The notes under the pieces were generated by a model. The model saw only the letters and a list, made by a program, of their open reading frames with translations, had not been told where the DNA came from and ran no database searches. Of a stretch of DNA of 64,000 nt, positions 30,201-40,597 are shown piece after piece (the first letter of the stretch is position 1; every line of letters begins with the position of its first letter). Position numbers and translations under genes: made by a program. The stretch is from Leptospira sp. WS92.C1 (GTDB lineage: Bacteria; Spirochaetota; Leptospiria; Leptospirales; Leptospiraceae): the NCBI RefSeq assembly GCF_040833975.1, contig NZ_CP162130.1:1344001-1408000 (forward strand), given 5' to 3'.

Positions 30201-33200
30201 AGCGGCGATTTATTTTGAAAACGAATCCAAAAAAACTCTCACCGGGAAGGACGGTCCGGAAAAACTCCAACAATACCAGCTCAAACTGGCTCTTCTTTTT
30301 ACGTTAATCGGTCTTTCGTATATGGAATCAGGAGAGTTTTCCAACGCAGTGACTTACTACAAGGATGCCATTTCACTTAACGGTGAAAACGGTTGGATCG
30401 ATCCGATCAATCTTCATAACGGATTGGCGTTGTGTTATCAAAAATTAGGAAAGTTTAAACTATCAGAAACTCATCTGAAAGAAGCTGAAAAAATTTATTC
30501 GAGTAGGGGAGGCGGACTTTGGCTTCCCACCAAGGTAAAACTGACTTTTTGGGAATATTTTTCGGATTCTTTTTGGGAATTTGTATGGGACGTGATGGTG
30601 CCAGACGGTGTTCGAATTTCGGGAGAAAGCCGTTTTCCGGAAGCGATTGCCCCCAAGTTTCAACCCTTAATGACCACCGGGATTCGTGTAAATAATCTGA
30701 TTCAATCTTTGGAAACCGAAAAGGCCGCGGAAGAAATCAATAAACGTTTGGCTTATATAGAATCAAAAGATCTGGATTCTACGTTAGCTGGCTCTTTGAT
30801 TCAATCCAATTCGCATAACGATCTCGGGTATTTGAATTTTAGGAGAGATGAATTTAAAACCGCTGCAAAATTTTATGCGGAAGCGGAAGAACTGGAGATC
30901 GAAAAGGGGTTTTCCTCCAAGGCGAGAAATTCGTTTAAGCGAGGGCTTTATTCTTTTTTTGCACATTTGGAAAATTCCAAAGAAGATCCGAGATCGGAAA
31001 TTCCAACGTTGAATTTGGCGTTGGATCGTTTGCTTTCCGTAAAAAAAAGTTTTTTAAAAAATTGTTTGGGAGAAGGTCTTTATGTCGAAGAAGGGGTCTA
31101 TTCCGAAACGAAAAAATGTATATCAATCTTTTATAATACGTATCCGGATCATGATCCTATTCTTGCATTGATTTACTACTATCTCGGAGAGCAACATTTT
31201 AAATCAAATGATTCGATTTCAGGCTTCGAATTTTTTGGTCGTTCAGCCGGACTTTTGGAGAACCCCTCCATGGTTCCCAAAGAGAATGTGGGACTTCCTG
31301 CCGACCCATATTCCCGTAGAGAACGTCTTTTATATACAATCAGCAGGGCGTCGTTGTATGTCCGATTGGGGGATATCGAACGTGCAAAGTCGATTTTGGA
31401 TCAGTCTTTTGAGTTGGCCAACGAGTTTTATTACATTCAAGAATGGATCGAAGCGCTCGTAATGCAGGCTGAAATTTATAGAAAAGAAAATAACTATCTT
31501 CGTGCAAAAGAAAGGATCGAAAAGGCGAGTTCTTTATTGACCTCTCATCCACATTTGATCGGAGAGCTTAAGTTTTTTGTAATCCGCAAACTTTTTAAGA
31601 TCCAATCCGAAATTTATTTCGAATCCGGAAAAAATTCCGCAGGATTTAAAAGTCTGGATCAGCTTCATAAATTAAATCTGTATCGCCAGTTTGTAAAAAT
31701 TCCGCATGAATCCGAAAATCCGATTTTTACATCGGATGTTTCCAAGCTCCAAACGTTATTGAAAAAACAAAAACTCGCTTATTCTGCGGTTCAATCCGCT
31801 CTTGAAAACAAGGAAAAATCGGAAACACCTTTAAAGGATTATCAGTCGTTTGCAAAGGAATTGGAAAAACTTCTTTTAGAAATGAAACTCAAGAATCCTA
31901 ACCTGGACGGTTATCTCGGAATTTTTTCGGAGGAACCATCCGTACTTTCTCTTTTGCAAGAAGGAGAAGGTTATCTGAGAATCGAAACTTCGGAAACGAA
32001 GATACGGATCTACCGTGCGAATCATTCAATTGAAGAATACTTTGATATTCCCGGAAAACCGGAGGATGCATTAAAACAGATTTCAACCTCTGGCAAACTT
32101 CCGTTTTCAAGTCAAAGATCGTGGTTTGTTCAATTGGACGATAAGATTTCTTTTGATTCGATTCAAAAAGGTCTGCCCGAAAAAAGATCTTTGATTTTCA
32201 GACCTTCTCATTTAAAGTCTCCTCAAGAAAAGAGTTTAAGACGAATTCGTTTCGGAGCGAAAATCATGGATAGTTCGCCTAACAATGATTCGGCTCTTAA
32301 GATTGTGGAAGTAAAACCGGATCAGATTCACACCAGATTGTTGGATACGGATTTGATTCTCGCTTTGTTTCCAAAGACACAAGCGAATAATTCGTTCGGG
32401 GAAAGTTTTTCGAAATCGAATTTTTCCATTAAAGATTTGTTTCATACTCGAAACGAAGTTTCCACCGCGCTTTTTTATGACAATCAACCTGTAAATCTTG
32501 AAATCCTTTCGGAAGTCTACGAGGTCTTGAACGCTTCGGGAATCTCCAATTTGGCAATTTGTCAAATCAAACAACCATGTTCAAACGCTCCTCCCGAAGA
32601 AGTGTTGAATCGGTCTTTTCCGGGAGGTTTATTTCTCGGTTCGAGTATCCTTCGCACAAAGGAGGCAAATTCATTTACTAAAGATTCTCATCGAGTCGCG
32701 AGAGATCAGGAACGAAAGGAAAACTTTAGAGAAGCATACTCTCATGCGTTTTCTTTCCGATCCGTCTCTCAGAGCACGGATCCGCTTTTTAACGGTGAAT
32801 TGGAACTGTTGAGGTTGAAGTGGAAACTTTCTGCAGGCGCTTCTTTGAAGGAGATTTATGAAAACGTCTTAAACGAATCGGAAAAAAAAACCGAGAAGGA
32901 TTCTGTTTTATTTTCGGCATTGCTTACTTGTTATCTGGATCAGCCTCTATCCGCTTGCGATTCGTATTCTCCCGAGGATGTAACGGATGTTTCCAAAAAA
33001 AATCTGCTTTTATCCTTACTTTCTTTAAAAAAAGGAGTTCCTGTAAATTTTTCTTTGCTCGTTGTTTCGGAAAAAACGATCACTCCTTTTTATGATCCGT
33101 ACTTATATTATAAAAACATAATGAATATTTCCAGACTTTTTTACGAGCCTGCGATAGGCGAGTCCGCCGCTAAAAACGCCTTGAGTCTTGCAAAAACCGA

Positions 33201-35016
33201 AGATGAAACCAAATCGGTTGAGGAAATTTTACAAAGTATTTACGCTCAAAAGTTTTTTTTACAAGGCGAAAGTTTTTCTAAAAAAGAAATTTTTAGAAAA
33301 GAGGAATTGTATCAGATTTTGTCCGGAAAGTGGCAGGAAGCCATAGGAATTCTGAAAAAAAAAGCGGCCGAAGAAGATACCGGAAAGTTTAGGGAGAGGT
33401 TATTTCAAAATTGGAAACGTGAGATTACCGGAGCTTGGTTTTCGCCTTATTCCTTATATTCGGAAGTTTATGGAAATTCTCCGAAGCTGTTTGAGTCCTT
33501 GGATCCGGAAGAAAGAAGTCTTCTTTATCATTTGATTTTGTATTCCGTTCCTTATCAAACGGATGAGGAAACGGATCGTCTCGCCGAATCTCTTGTGGAA
33601 TATGAGTGGAACATCGGAGCAAAATCCCGGGCTTTGACGATGATGATCGGGTATTCTCAAGCTTTGCTTTCCAGGGGCGAATTTGAAAAGAGCAGACATT
33701 GGCTTGAAAAAACGGATTCCAAATATAAAATCACCCCCGAATATAAATCTATATTCAAAAATAAGAATGTTCTTGCGGAGAAACTCGCTTTTTTTCAAGG
33801 AAAGAAAGTTTCGACTTTTACGGGCGGAGAATGGATTCCCCTATATGAAAAATCCACGACTTTGCCTCCCAGCGAATTTATCGGATTTTTAAACGCGACG
33901 GTCCGTTCGAAAAGGGGAAAGCCGTTTCATGCGCGGGAAAGAATCGAGCTTTTGGATTGGATCACGTTTCTGCAGAAGCTTTCTTTTAAGAAAAACAATT
34001 CCGAAGTATTTTTTGATTTGGCTCTTGCAAAAGATTTGGTTTCTTTGAGTCGTAGTCTGATACTGAACTCTAGTCCAGATTATAAAGACATTCCGGAATT
34101 TGCTCCCGTCGCCGATCGTTTAAAAGCAAAAATTCCCGCGAATCAGGAATTTCTCGCGGTCATGGATTTGGGTCTTGAATCCTTTTATATCCGTTTTGTT
34201 CAAGGAAAGTCAAAAGGGGATTTTGCGATTAAGGACAATCGAAAACTGAAGGCTTCCTTATTTCAATATTTGGAGGAAACTTCGAGAGGCGGTTACGAGG
34301 TTTTACTTCGGGAAGAGTTGGAAAAAGAATATCGAAGAAGTATCAAGTTAACAAAAAATAAGCTGACATATCTTTATTTGAGTTCATATCATTTTAGAAT
34401 TCCGATCGTCCCCAGATCCGAGGATAAATTTTATCTCGTAACCGATCCAGAATCTCTGCTTTCAAATCCAATATTTTCGACAAAGGAAGAATTCAGCCCG
34501 GATTATCGGATTCAATTTTTATCCAATTTCAAAACACAACCGAACTGGCAGAAATCTCTGAAGGATTTGGAAGTTTTTGAAGCAGGCTCCGGCAAGTCCG
34601 GTTCGGATTTGAAAAGTAATCTTTACATTCTTCAAGATCCTTTGGAGATCGTCAATCAAGTGAGTCTAACGTTAGGCGGAAAACTCGTTTCGGATTCTTT
34701 TGGAACTCCTAAAAAAGGGAATTGGATTTATACTTCTGGGTATCTCGATCCGGAGCGTTACGATATCGAAAACTATCGGGATTCTTTTTATTGGATAGGT
34801 CAACGTTTTCTCGGACCCGGGGTGATCTTTATCGGAGATCAAACGGACACCGTACATGTTGATTTTCTAAAACGATTTTCCAAACGGAGCCGTACTCGGG
34901 TGCCGCTTTATATCCGATTTCAGGAAGCGTTAGATGCGCTTCAGGAAACATATCCTTTGGATCGTGTCTGGAACGGATATCGTTTGTATACCAACAGTCT
35001 TATTTTAGAAGAATAG
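27229..35016 (+). CDS. Giant lipoprotein: beta-propeller, TPR repeats, degenerate CHAT-like segments
   Basis: The product is 2595 residues, very large for its genome. A short signal peptide ends LFLFQC with Cys18. Residues about 60-350 hold six TolB/PD40-type propeller blades (TADGRYLFYTT, SPNGSKLVFVS, SPDNRHVVFSS and others). A long helical region with tetratricopeptide repeats runs from about 350 to 1550. A mixed alpha/beta module at about 1575-1815 follows, then more helical repeats to about 2290. A C-terminal module (about 2305-2595) has the order of a CHAT domain: YLYLSSYHFRIPIVPR, then FLKRF, and a final EALDAL...RVWNGYRLY. The His and Cys of CHAT peptidases are not visible. The domain calls are pattern-based. 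A scaffold or sensor on the envelope is likely; its partners are probably the three upstream genes. Confidence 0.8.
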   Translation: MIRNRLLFFFCVLFLFQCSIFRSSTKIKPLEFNYSSIAVNYFTPENEKPFPLTVQRGNNLYNSTTADGRYLFYTTGQKGNYDIWFRDLKSSITVPVTEHPAPELKPAISPNGSKLVFVSEQYDSSGDLILLEMDPNLWAEKILQGKRFLNSDFISLTNPDFDVPGKKDGFADTDPFFSPDNRHVVFSSDRLSPGIQNLVVLDTEGEEPMKLLTQKGGASPVWSMNGKKIVYVSYQDGSTGDIYILDLDSGKNERVTSDSYLNFSPSLSEDLRYLYYTSIRNDTNKNGRLDERDNSLIVRKDLKTGIVRQLTGGGDSLFDSRFSSFNGGSVLFTAAYYNTLNIYFIPATGSVSREKDVISQYELALKYRDKQSFEKFLLAIDAIEFYFSEDPIYPLIRAKALLLKYVEAKRSGRNAIVETLKKQILSSHLNPISGLAYGLFLAEEKKHSLLSASKEVRKYYEQMRAVPNVDANLLASLLEEQGDLLARSDDFQNSLQLYDEILKYYPRYYRIRDIYRKFGDLQYKNTAANSYKIPDTFLRIANDSKVGKEDLRLLYEQIDKELVFNRTFEEKISAAEISITSNSLEKKSVRLFQYFLYIKSLGLNGRGSFEESNSLLNSFLSSVAESDPLFLKGHLLKSNNFKGLGEVQKSFDELRVYLEKYDPLLGVNLDEKEIERSFIYFENKARDHDRRGNLQDAAFHYFFNTENMFLVKSRNLFLETLYKEYAVYYQRMMVDSVFKLSGVLSQEKQKALLTQLDVIDIRSVDPLAEEGLRYINQYYNESVPRARPVLDLATLYGYSYYLVNRSVIRETYYNAAGSMTTVRKEEILRDFKQAEYELRWIIFADPRYYEAYQLLGWMYQYIDILKSRKAADDQPADEEQYAGVYKKYFPEKNFEENIELYSQVLELLGENFENKKALSDLRLNLGNNYFLLKNYPRANEQYSRVDALSNYIISKTQFENYRQKAMFLFNSARSSIYVADYKSAVTKLKSAAAIYFENESKKTLTGKDGPEKLQQYQLKLALLFTLIGLSYMESGEFSNAVTYYKDAISLNGENGWIDPINLHNGLALCYQKLGKFKLSETHLKEAEKIYSSRGGGLWLPTKVKLTFWEYFSDSFWEFVWDVMVPDGVRISGESRFPEAIAPKFQPLMTTGIRVNNLIQSLETEKAAEEINKRLAYIESKDLDSTLAGSLIQSNSHNDLGYLNFRRDEFKTAAKFYAEAEELEIEKGFSSKARNSFKRGLYSFFAHLENSKEDPRSEIPTLNLALDRLLSVKKSFLKNCLGEGLYVEEGVYSETKKCISIFYNTYPDHDPILALIYYYLGEQHFKSNDSISGFEFFGRSAGLLENPSMVPKENVGLPADPYSRRERLLYTISRASLYVRLGDIERAKSILDQSFELANEFYYIQEWIEALVMQAEIYRKENNYLRAKERIEKASSLLTSHPHLIGELKFFVIRKLFKIQSEIYFESGKNSAGFKSLDQLHKLNLYRQFVKIPHESENPIFTSDVSKLQTLLKKQKLAYSAVQSALENKEKSETPLKDYQSFAKELEKLLLEMKLKNPNLDGYLGIFSEEPSVLSLLQEGEGYLRIETSETKIRIYRANHSIEEYFDIPGKPEDALKQISTSGKLPFSSQRSWFVQLDDKISFDSIQKGLPEKRSLIFRPSHLKSPQEKSLRRIRFGAKIMDSSPNNDSALKIVEVKPDQIHTRLLDTDLILALFPKTQANNSFGESFSKSNFSIKDLFHTRNEVSTALFYDNQPVNLEILSEVYEVLNASGISNLAICQIKQPCSNAPPEEVLNRSFPGGLFLGSSILRTKEANSFTKDSHRVARDQERKENFREAYSHAFSFRSVSQSTDPLFNGELELLRLKWKLSAGASLKEIYENVLNESEKKTEKDSVLFSALLTCYLDQPLSACDSYSPEDVTDVSKKNLLLSLLSLKKGVPVNFSLLVVSEKTITPFYDPYLYYKNIMNISRLFYEPAIGESAAKNALSLAKTEDETKSVEEILQSIYAQKFFLQGESFSKKEIFRKEELYQILSGKWQEAIGILKKKAAEEDTGKFRERLFQNWKREITGAWFSPYSLYSEVYGNSPKLFESLDPEERSLLYHLILYSVPYQTDEETDRLAESLVEYEWNIGAKSRALTMMIGYSQALLSRGEFEKSRHWLEKTDSKYKITPEYKSIFKNKNVLAEKLAFFQGKKVSTFTGGEWIPLYEKSTTLPPSEFIGFLNATVRSKRGKPFHARERIELLDWITFLQKLSFKKNNSEVFFDLALAKDLVSLSRSLILNSSPDYKDIPEFAPVADRLKAKIPANQEFLAVMDLGLESFYIRFVQGKSKGDFAIKDNRKLKASLFQYLEETSRGGYEVLLREELEKEYRRSIKLTKNKLTYLYLSSYHFRIPIVPRSEDKFYLVTDPESLLSNPIFSTKEEFSPDYRIQFLSNFKTQPNWQKSLKDLEVFEAGSGKSGSDLKSNLYILQDPLEIVNQVSLTLGGKLVSDSFGTPKKGNWIYTSGYLDPERYDIENYRDSFYWIGQRFLGPGVIFIGDQTDTVHVDFLKRFSKRSRTRVPLYIRFQEALDALQETYPLDRVWNGYRLYTNSLILEE

Positions 35017-35297
35017 TTCTTCGATCCGATTTGTGAGTTTACGTTGAGAAACATCAGAGAATGGTATCGAAGGAACGCAAATTACGAAATTCAATGCGTT
35101 ACTTCCCACGGATCATTCCGCTAGAGTAAATCCTTTTAACGAAAGTTGATTTTCCCCCTTTGCGCTGATTTTGCGCTCAAAGGGAGAAAAATTTAAAATT
35201 TATTTTAACTTTTTTACAAAGCGATTGATTTTGTCGTGATATTTTTTATCGGGGGACTTCAAGTCCGCCCAAAATCTAAAATCAGAGACGGATTTTT
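35017..35297. other. Intergenic region with inverted repeats
   Basis: Between two convergent genes this 281-base stretch has CCCTTTG-CGC (35157-35166) facing GCGCTCAAAGGG (35173-35184), a stem with a two-base bulge but no T-run. It also has GGACTT-C-AAGTCC at 35254-35266, a near-perfect inverted repeat whose core CTTCAAGTCCG recurs at about 47566. Either may help end the transcripts. I see no gene in the stretch. Confidence 0.4.
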
Positions 35298-36473
35298 CTA
35301 TTGAAGTAATTTCTTTCGTTCTTCATTGGAAAGAGAGACTAACGTTCTCATCTTTTTATGAAACGCAGAAAAATCGCGTCCCGTTGTTTCGAATTGTTTT
35401 CGAAAGTAATCGCTTCCGGAATTATATCTGAGATAACCGACAAAGTCCTCGTTGTTCCACTCTTTTTTAGAAAGTTTTTCCAAAGAGATCAGTTTGAAAT
35501 CGTCTTTTTGAGCCAAAAGCGAATTTTTGAATTCGGAGAGAATTTCGTTTTTCCTTTTGAGTTTCTCGGTTTCGTTTGTTTCGGAGGTATATAGTTTTTG
35601 AAGTCGATTGGCTGTGTTTACCAGAATGAGTTTTAGTCTTTTGGATTCTTCCTTTCTTTGTAAAATTTCCTTTTTTTTCGGACTTTCTTTTCCTTCTAGA
35701 GATTCGAGATAACGAAAGGCTCCTTCCTCTTCGACAAAGTTCGCATAACTCTCGTTAAATACCGAATCTCCCGGAAAGTATACGGTTGCGTGTGCCATCT
35801 CATGAAAGACGAGTGACGCAATCTCGTGCGAATCCGATTTTAATTGAGACGAAAGAATCGGATCTTCAAACCAACCTAACGTGGAATATCCTGCTGTGAT
35901 TCGGATTCGGGTATCCAAACCCTTATCTTTTAGTCGTTGTTCCTCTTCCTTTGCCTTTTCCAAACTGAAATATCCTTTATAAGGAACTGTTCCTGCGATC
36001 GGAAACCACCAAGTATAGGATTCTAATTTGAGCGGGTAACAGGCAGCAACGTGCCATCCTAATTCTTCCCTATCCAATTGAACAAAAGACCGAAAACCTG
36101 CGGCGGGATCCAGTGCCAGTTCTTGAATTCCATATTTTCGAAACGATTCCACTTTCTGCAGTTTGATTTTTAATTCTTCTTTTGTATTTGGATCGTTGAG
36201 GATTTCCACGATCGGTTTTCGTTTGAGAAGAATGTCGAGTTGTCCGCTTCCCAAATGCCAGAGATAGCCAATGCAGTTTTGAAACGTGAAACAGAAAAAT
36301 GCGAGGACGAAGATTCTTATCCAATGACCGGCGGTTTTCGATTTACAGATACCGGTGGAAAGAGGAGGATAGAATTTAGGTTCTACTATGGAGTTTTTAA
36401 GATCACTTCCGAAGATTGTCGTTTTGAACGGGATTCTTTTTGCGGCTCTCATTTTGATTCTGATTTTTCCCAA
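35298..36473 (-). CDS. Lipoprotein zinc aminopeptidase, PF10023 type
   Basis: The product is 391 residues as framed, with the zinc motif HEMAH at 224-228 and a downstream glutamate in FNESYANFVEEEGAFRYL. These are the marks of the putative aminopeptidase family PF10023. The sequence C-Y-P-L-K-L-E-S-Y-T-W-W-F-P-I-A-G is a further family block. A hydrophobic stretch (52-66) ending FQNC places the lipidated Cys at 67, so the first 50 residues precede a normal signal peptide. No ATG, GTG or TTG lies nearer to it, so the true start is unclear. The 5' end overlaps the divergent protease gene by up to 86 bases. Confidence 0.8.
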   Translation of the reverse strand: MGKIRIKMRAAKRIPFKTTIFGSDLKNSIVEPKFYPPLSTGICKSKTAGHWIRIFVLAFFCFTFQNCIGYLWHLGSGQLDILLKRKPIVEILNDPNTKEELKIKLQKVESFRKYGIQELALDPAAGFRSFVQLDREELGWHVAACYPLKLESYTWWFPIAGTVPYKGYFSLEKAKEEEQRLKDKGLDTRIRITAGYSTLGWFEDPILSSQLKSDSHEIASLVFHEMAHATVYFPGDSVFNESYANFVEEEGAFRYLESLEGKESPKKKEILQRKEESKRLKLILVNTANRLQKLYTSETNETEKLKRKNEILSEFKNSLLAQKDDFKLISLEKLSKKEWNNEDFVGYLRYNSGSDYFRKQFETTGRDFSAFHKKMRTLVSLSNEERKKLLQ

Positions 36474-37494
36474 GGATTGCGGTTTGTCTTCTCTTTTCTC
36501 CGGTAAGAGACCGATTTCCCCCGGAGAACAAAAGTCTGCGATTGAAATTCAACATTCGTTTCGAAACGTCTATCGTCTTGTCAAAGATTCGGTGGTTTCG
36601 ATCCGAGTCAAAAAAAGCGAATCGATTTCCAATCCTTATCATTATTTCGATTTTAGAAACGAAAGACTTTCCGCTTTTGGAAGCGGTTTTTTTGTCCACG
36701 ATAAGGGTTATATCGTAACCAATTATCACGTAATCGAAGGGGCGGAGAGTATCGAAGTGATCACTTCAAATGGAGGGGTTCATTCCGCAAAGTATATCGG
36801 AAGTCATGAAAGAGCGGACATCGCGCTTTTAAAAATCAGAGAAGGTTCTGGGTTAAAGCCGATCGTATTTGGAGATTCGAATCAGATCGAAGTCGGAGAC
36901 TGGGCGATCGCGATTGGTTCTCCTTTCGGTTTGGAACGATCTTTTAGCGTTGGGGTGGTTTCCGCAAAATACAGAGAGGACTTGGACGAGACAGGTCAGG
37001 CTCATATCCAAACGGACAGTATGATCAACCCCGGAAGCAGCGGCGGTCCTCTTTTGAATATCTACGGAGAAGTGATCGGAATCAATCGTTTGATTCGAAG
37101 CGAGACCGGGAGAAATTCGGGAATCGGTTTTGCGATTCCAAGCAATTATTCTTTGAAGATCATCCGGATGATCGAAAACAATCAAGGAAGACATATTCGC
37201 CCCGCAATCTTGGGTGTGATGGCGACCGTGCCTCTCCCGGATCATCGTATCGCTTTGGGAATCCCGGATCCTTGGACCGGAGTTTTGGTATACGATCTGG
37301 ATCCTCAGTCTTCCGCAGAAGTGGGCGGTATCAAACGATACGATTTTATTCTGGAGGCGAATGGAACTCCTATTAAAAATATTAATGATCTGCGTGAACA
37401 GGTTGGAATAGTGGGACTTGGGGGCAAGATCAAGCTCCGTATCTACCGTGAGAAAACGATGATAGAACTTTCGGTAAAATTGATTCAGAAATAA
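36388..37494 (+). CDS. HtrA/DegP-like trypsin-fold serine protease with PDZ domain
   Basis: The 368-residue protein has an N-terminal anchor (about 10-28), a trypsin-fold domain with the triad His114 (NYHVIEGA), Asp144 (ADIALLK) and Ser218 (NPGSSGGPL), and one PDZ domain at about 270-360. The oxyanion-hole sequence and GIGFAIPSN loop are intact, so it should be active on misfolded envelope proteins. The ATG at 36388 has only a weak ribosome site; a TTG at 36424 is an alternative. The start region overlaps the divergent aminopeptidase gene. Confidence 0.93.
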   Translation: MEFLRSLPKIVVLNGILFAALILILIFPKDCGLSSLFSGKRPISPGEQKSAIEIQHSFRNVYRLVKDSVVSIRVKKSESISNPYHYFDFRNERLSAFGSGFFVHDKGYIVTNYHVIEGAESIEVITSNGGVHSAKYIGSHERADIALLKIREGSGLKPIVFGDSNQIEVGDWAIAIGSPFGLERSFSVGVVSAKYREDLDETGQAHIQTDSMINPGSSGGPLLNIYGEVIGINRLIRSETGRNSGIGFAIPSNYSLKIIRMIENNQGRHIRPAILGVMATVPLPDHRIALGIPDPWTGVLVYDLDPQSSAEVGGIKRYDFILEANGTPIKNINDLREQVGIVGLGGKIKLRIYREKTMIELSVKLIQK

Positions 37495-37530
37495 TTATTA
37501 TAAAAATAACGTTAGAGGAAACTGGACGGG

Positions 37531-38835
<1,305 letters not shown>

Positions 38836-38868
38836 AATCGATTTCGAAAATAGAATGGGGTTTCCAAT

Positions 38869-39645
38869 TTGAAAAGGCCGCTCAAGATCGGACTGATGGA
38901 TTCCGGAATAGGCGGCTTGTCCGTGCTCAAGGAAATTTTAAAATACAACGTCGACCTCGAGATCGTATATTACGGAGATCTAAAGAACAGTCCGTATGGA
39001 GAAAAACCGGCTTCCACCGTTTTAGAGCTGACTCGAAATGTTTGTCATTTTTTGCTCAAGGAGGGAGTCGAAGCCATTCTGCTCGCGTGCAATACGGCAA
39101 CTTCCGCGGCTGCGGAAACCCTTAGAAAAGAATTTGAAATTCCTATTTTTGGAATGGAGCCCGCGATCAAACCTGCGATTTTACAGAATGTAGGCAAAAA
39201 GATAGCCCTGCTCGCGACACCCGTAACTCAGAAAGAAGAAAAACTGCAAAGACTCAAAAAAGAACTGAACGCGGAAGAATCGATTCTTGGTGTTTCCTGT
39301 CCCGGTCTTGCGGCGCTTGTTGATGAAGGAAATTTTGAAGCCGCTGAAAGATATCTGCTTCCGATTCTAAAAGATCTAAAGGATCAAAATGTGGAGAATG
39401 TCGTACTCGGATGCACGCATTATGTTTTCTTAAAGCCTATCATTCTAAAAAATTATCCGAATGCGATTTTGTATGACGGAAATTTAGGAACAGTAAAACA
39501 TCTTTTGAATTCTCTCGGATTAAAAACTCTATCCGCCGATCAGACTGTTTCGCGCAAATCCGTTTATAGGCTGATTTTGAATACAAACAACAACTCTCAA
39601 TATGATCTTGCGGAACAGCTTTTGCGTTTAGAGAGCAAGATTTAG
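38869..39645 (+). CDS. murI: Glutamate racemase
   Basis: The enzyme makes D-glutamate for peptidoglycan. The 258-residue product starts at TTG 38869 with GGGG at 38857-38860 as ribosome site. The N-terminal MDSGIGGLSVLKEI and YYGDLKNSPYGEK blocks, catalytic Cys74 in LACNTATS and second catalytic Cys182 in GCTHY are all present. It follows an aminotransferase gene and is followed by a spacer of about 235 bases with likely regulatory repeats. Confidence 0.95.
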   Translation: MKRPLKIGLMDSGIGGLSVLKEILKYNVDLEIVYYGDLKNSPYGEKPASTVLELTRNVCHFLLKEGVEAILLACNTATSAAAETLRKEFEIPIFGMEPAIKPAILQNVGKKIALLATPVTQKEEKLQRLKKELNAEESILGVSCPGLAALVDEGNFEAAERYLLPILKDLKDQNVENVVLGCTHYVFLKPIILKNYPNAILYDGNLGTVKHLLNSLGLKTLSADQTVSRKSVYRLILNTNNNSQYDLAEQLLRLESKI

Positions 39646-39747
39646 AATGTCCGGGGCCGATCCTTGCCCGAGTTTTCCGGAAGAATTCCTTCCGAGAGAC
39701 AAAAACCGAAAAAATATTTTTCCTGATTTTTATGAGCCCTTTTTTTG

Positions 39748-39794
39748 GAAATAAATTTCCAGATTCTATTTTAAATTTTTTTGAAATAAATTTC
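39748..39794. repeat. Two copies of the palindrome GAAATAAATTTC
   Basis: Copies at 39748-39759 and 39783-39794, 35 bases apart, each a near-perfect inverted repeat (GAAAT-AA-ATTTC). The first is extended by a G and C on its ends. They lie about 40-90 bases upstream of a -10-like box and the FecR lipoprotein gene, so they may be operator sites. Confidence 0.4.
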
Positions 39795-39836
39795 TAATAT
39801 TCGATTAAAAAATCCATCTGTTTTTTCGATATAGAG

Positions 39837-39842
39837 TATAAT
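39837..39842 (+). promoter_or_regulatory. -10-like box before FecR lipoprotein gene
   Basis: TATAAT at 39837-39842 is a perfect -10 match and stands 38 bases before the ATG. No good -35 box is visible at 16-18 bases upstream, so the promoter may need an activator. A leader of about 30 bases carries GGAG five bases before the start. Confidence 0.45.
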
Positions 39843-39880
39843 ACAAAAGTTCCTCTGTAGAGAATTTTATCGGAGTGTTT

Positions 39881-40542
<662 letters not shown>

Positions 40543-40597
40543 GTGTGCAGGGATTTTATCTTTCTCAAGCTATTCTAAAAAGAATCGGGATCTGGAA

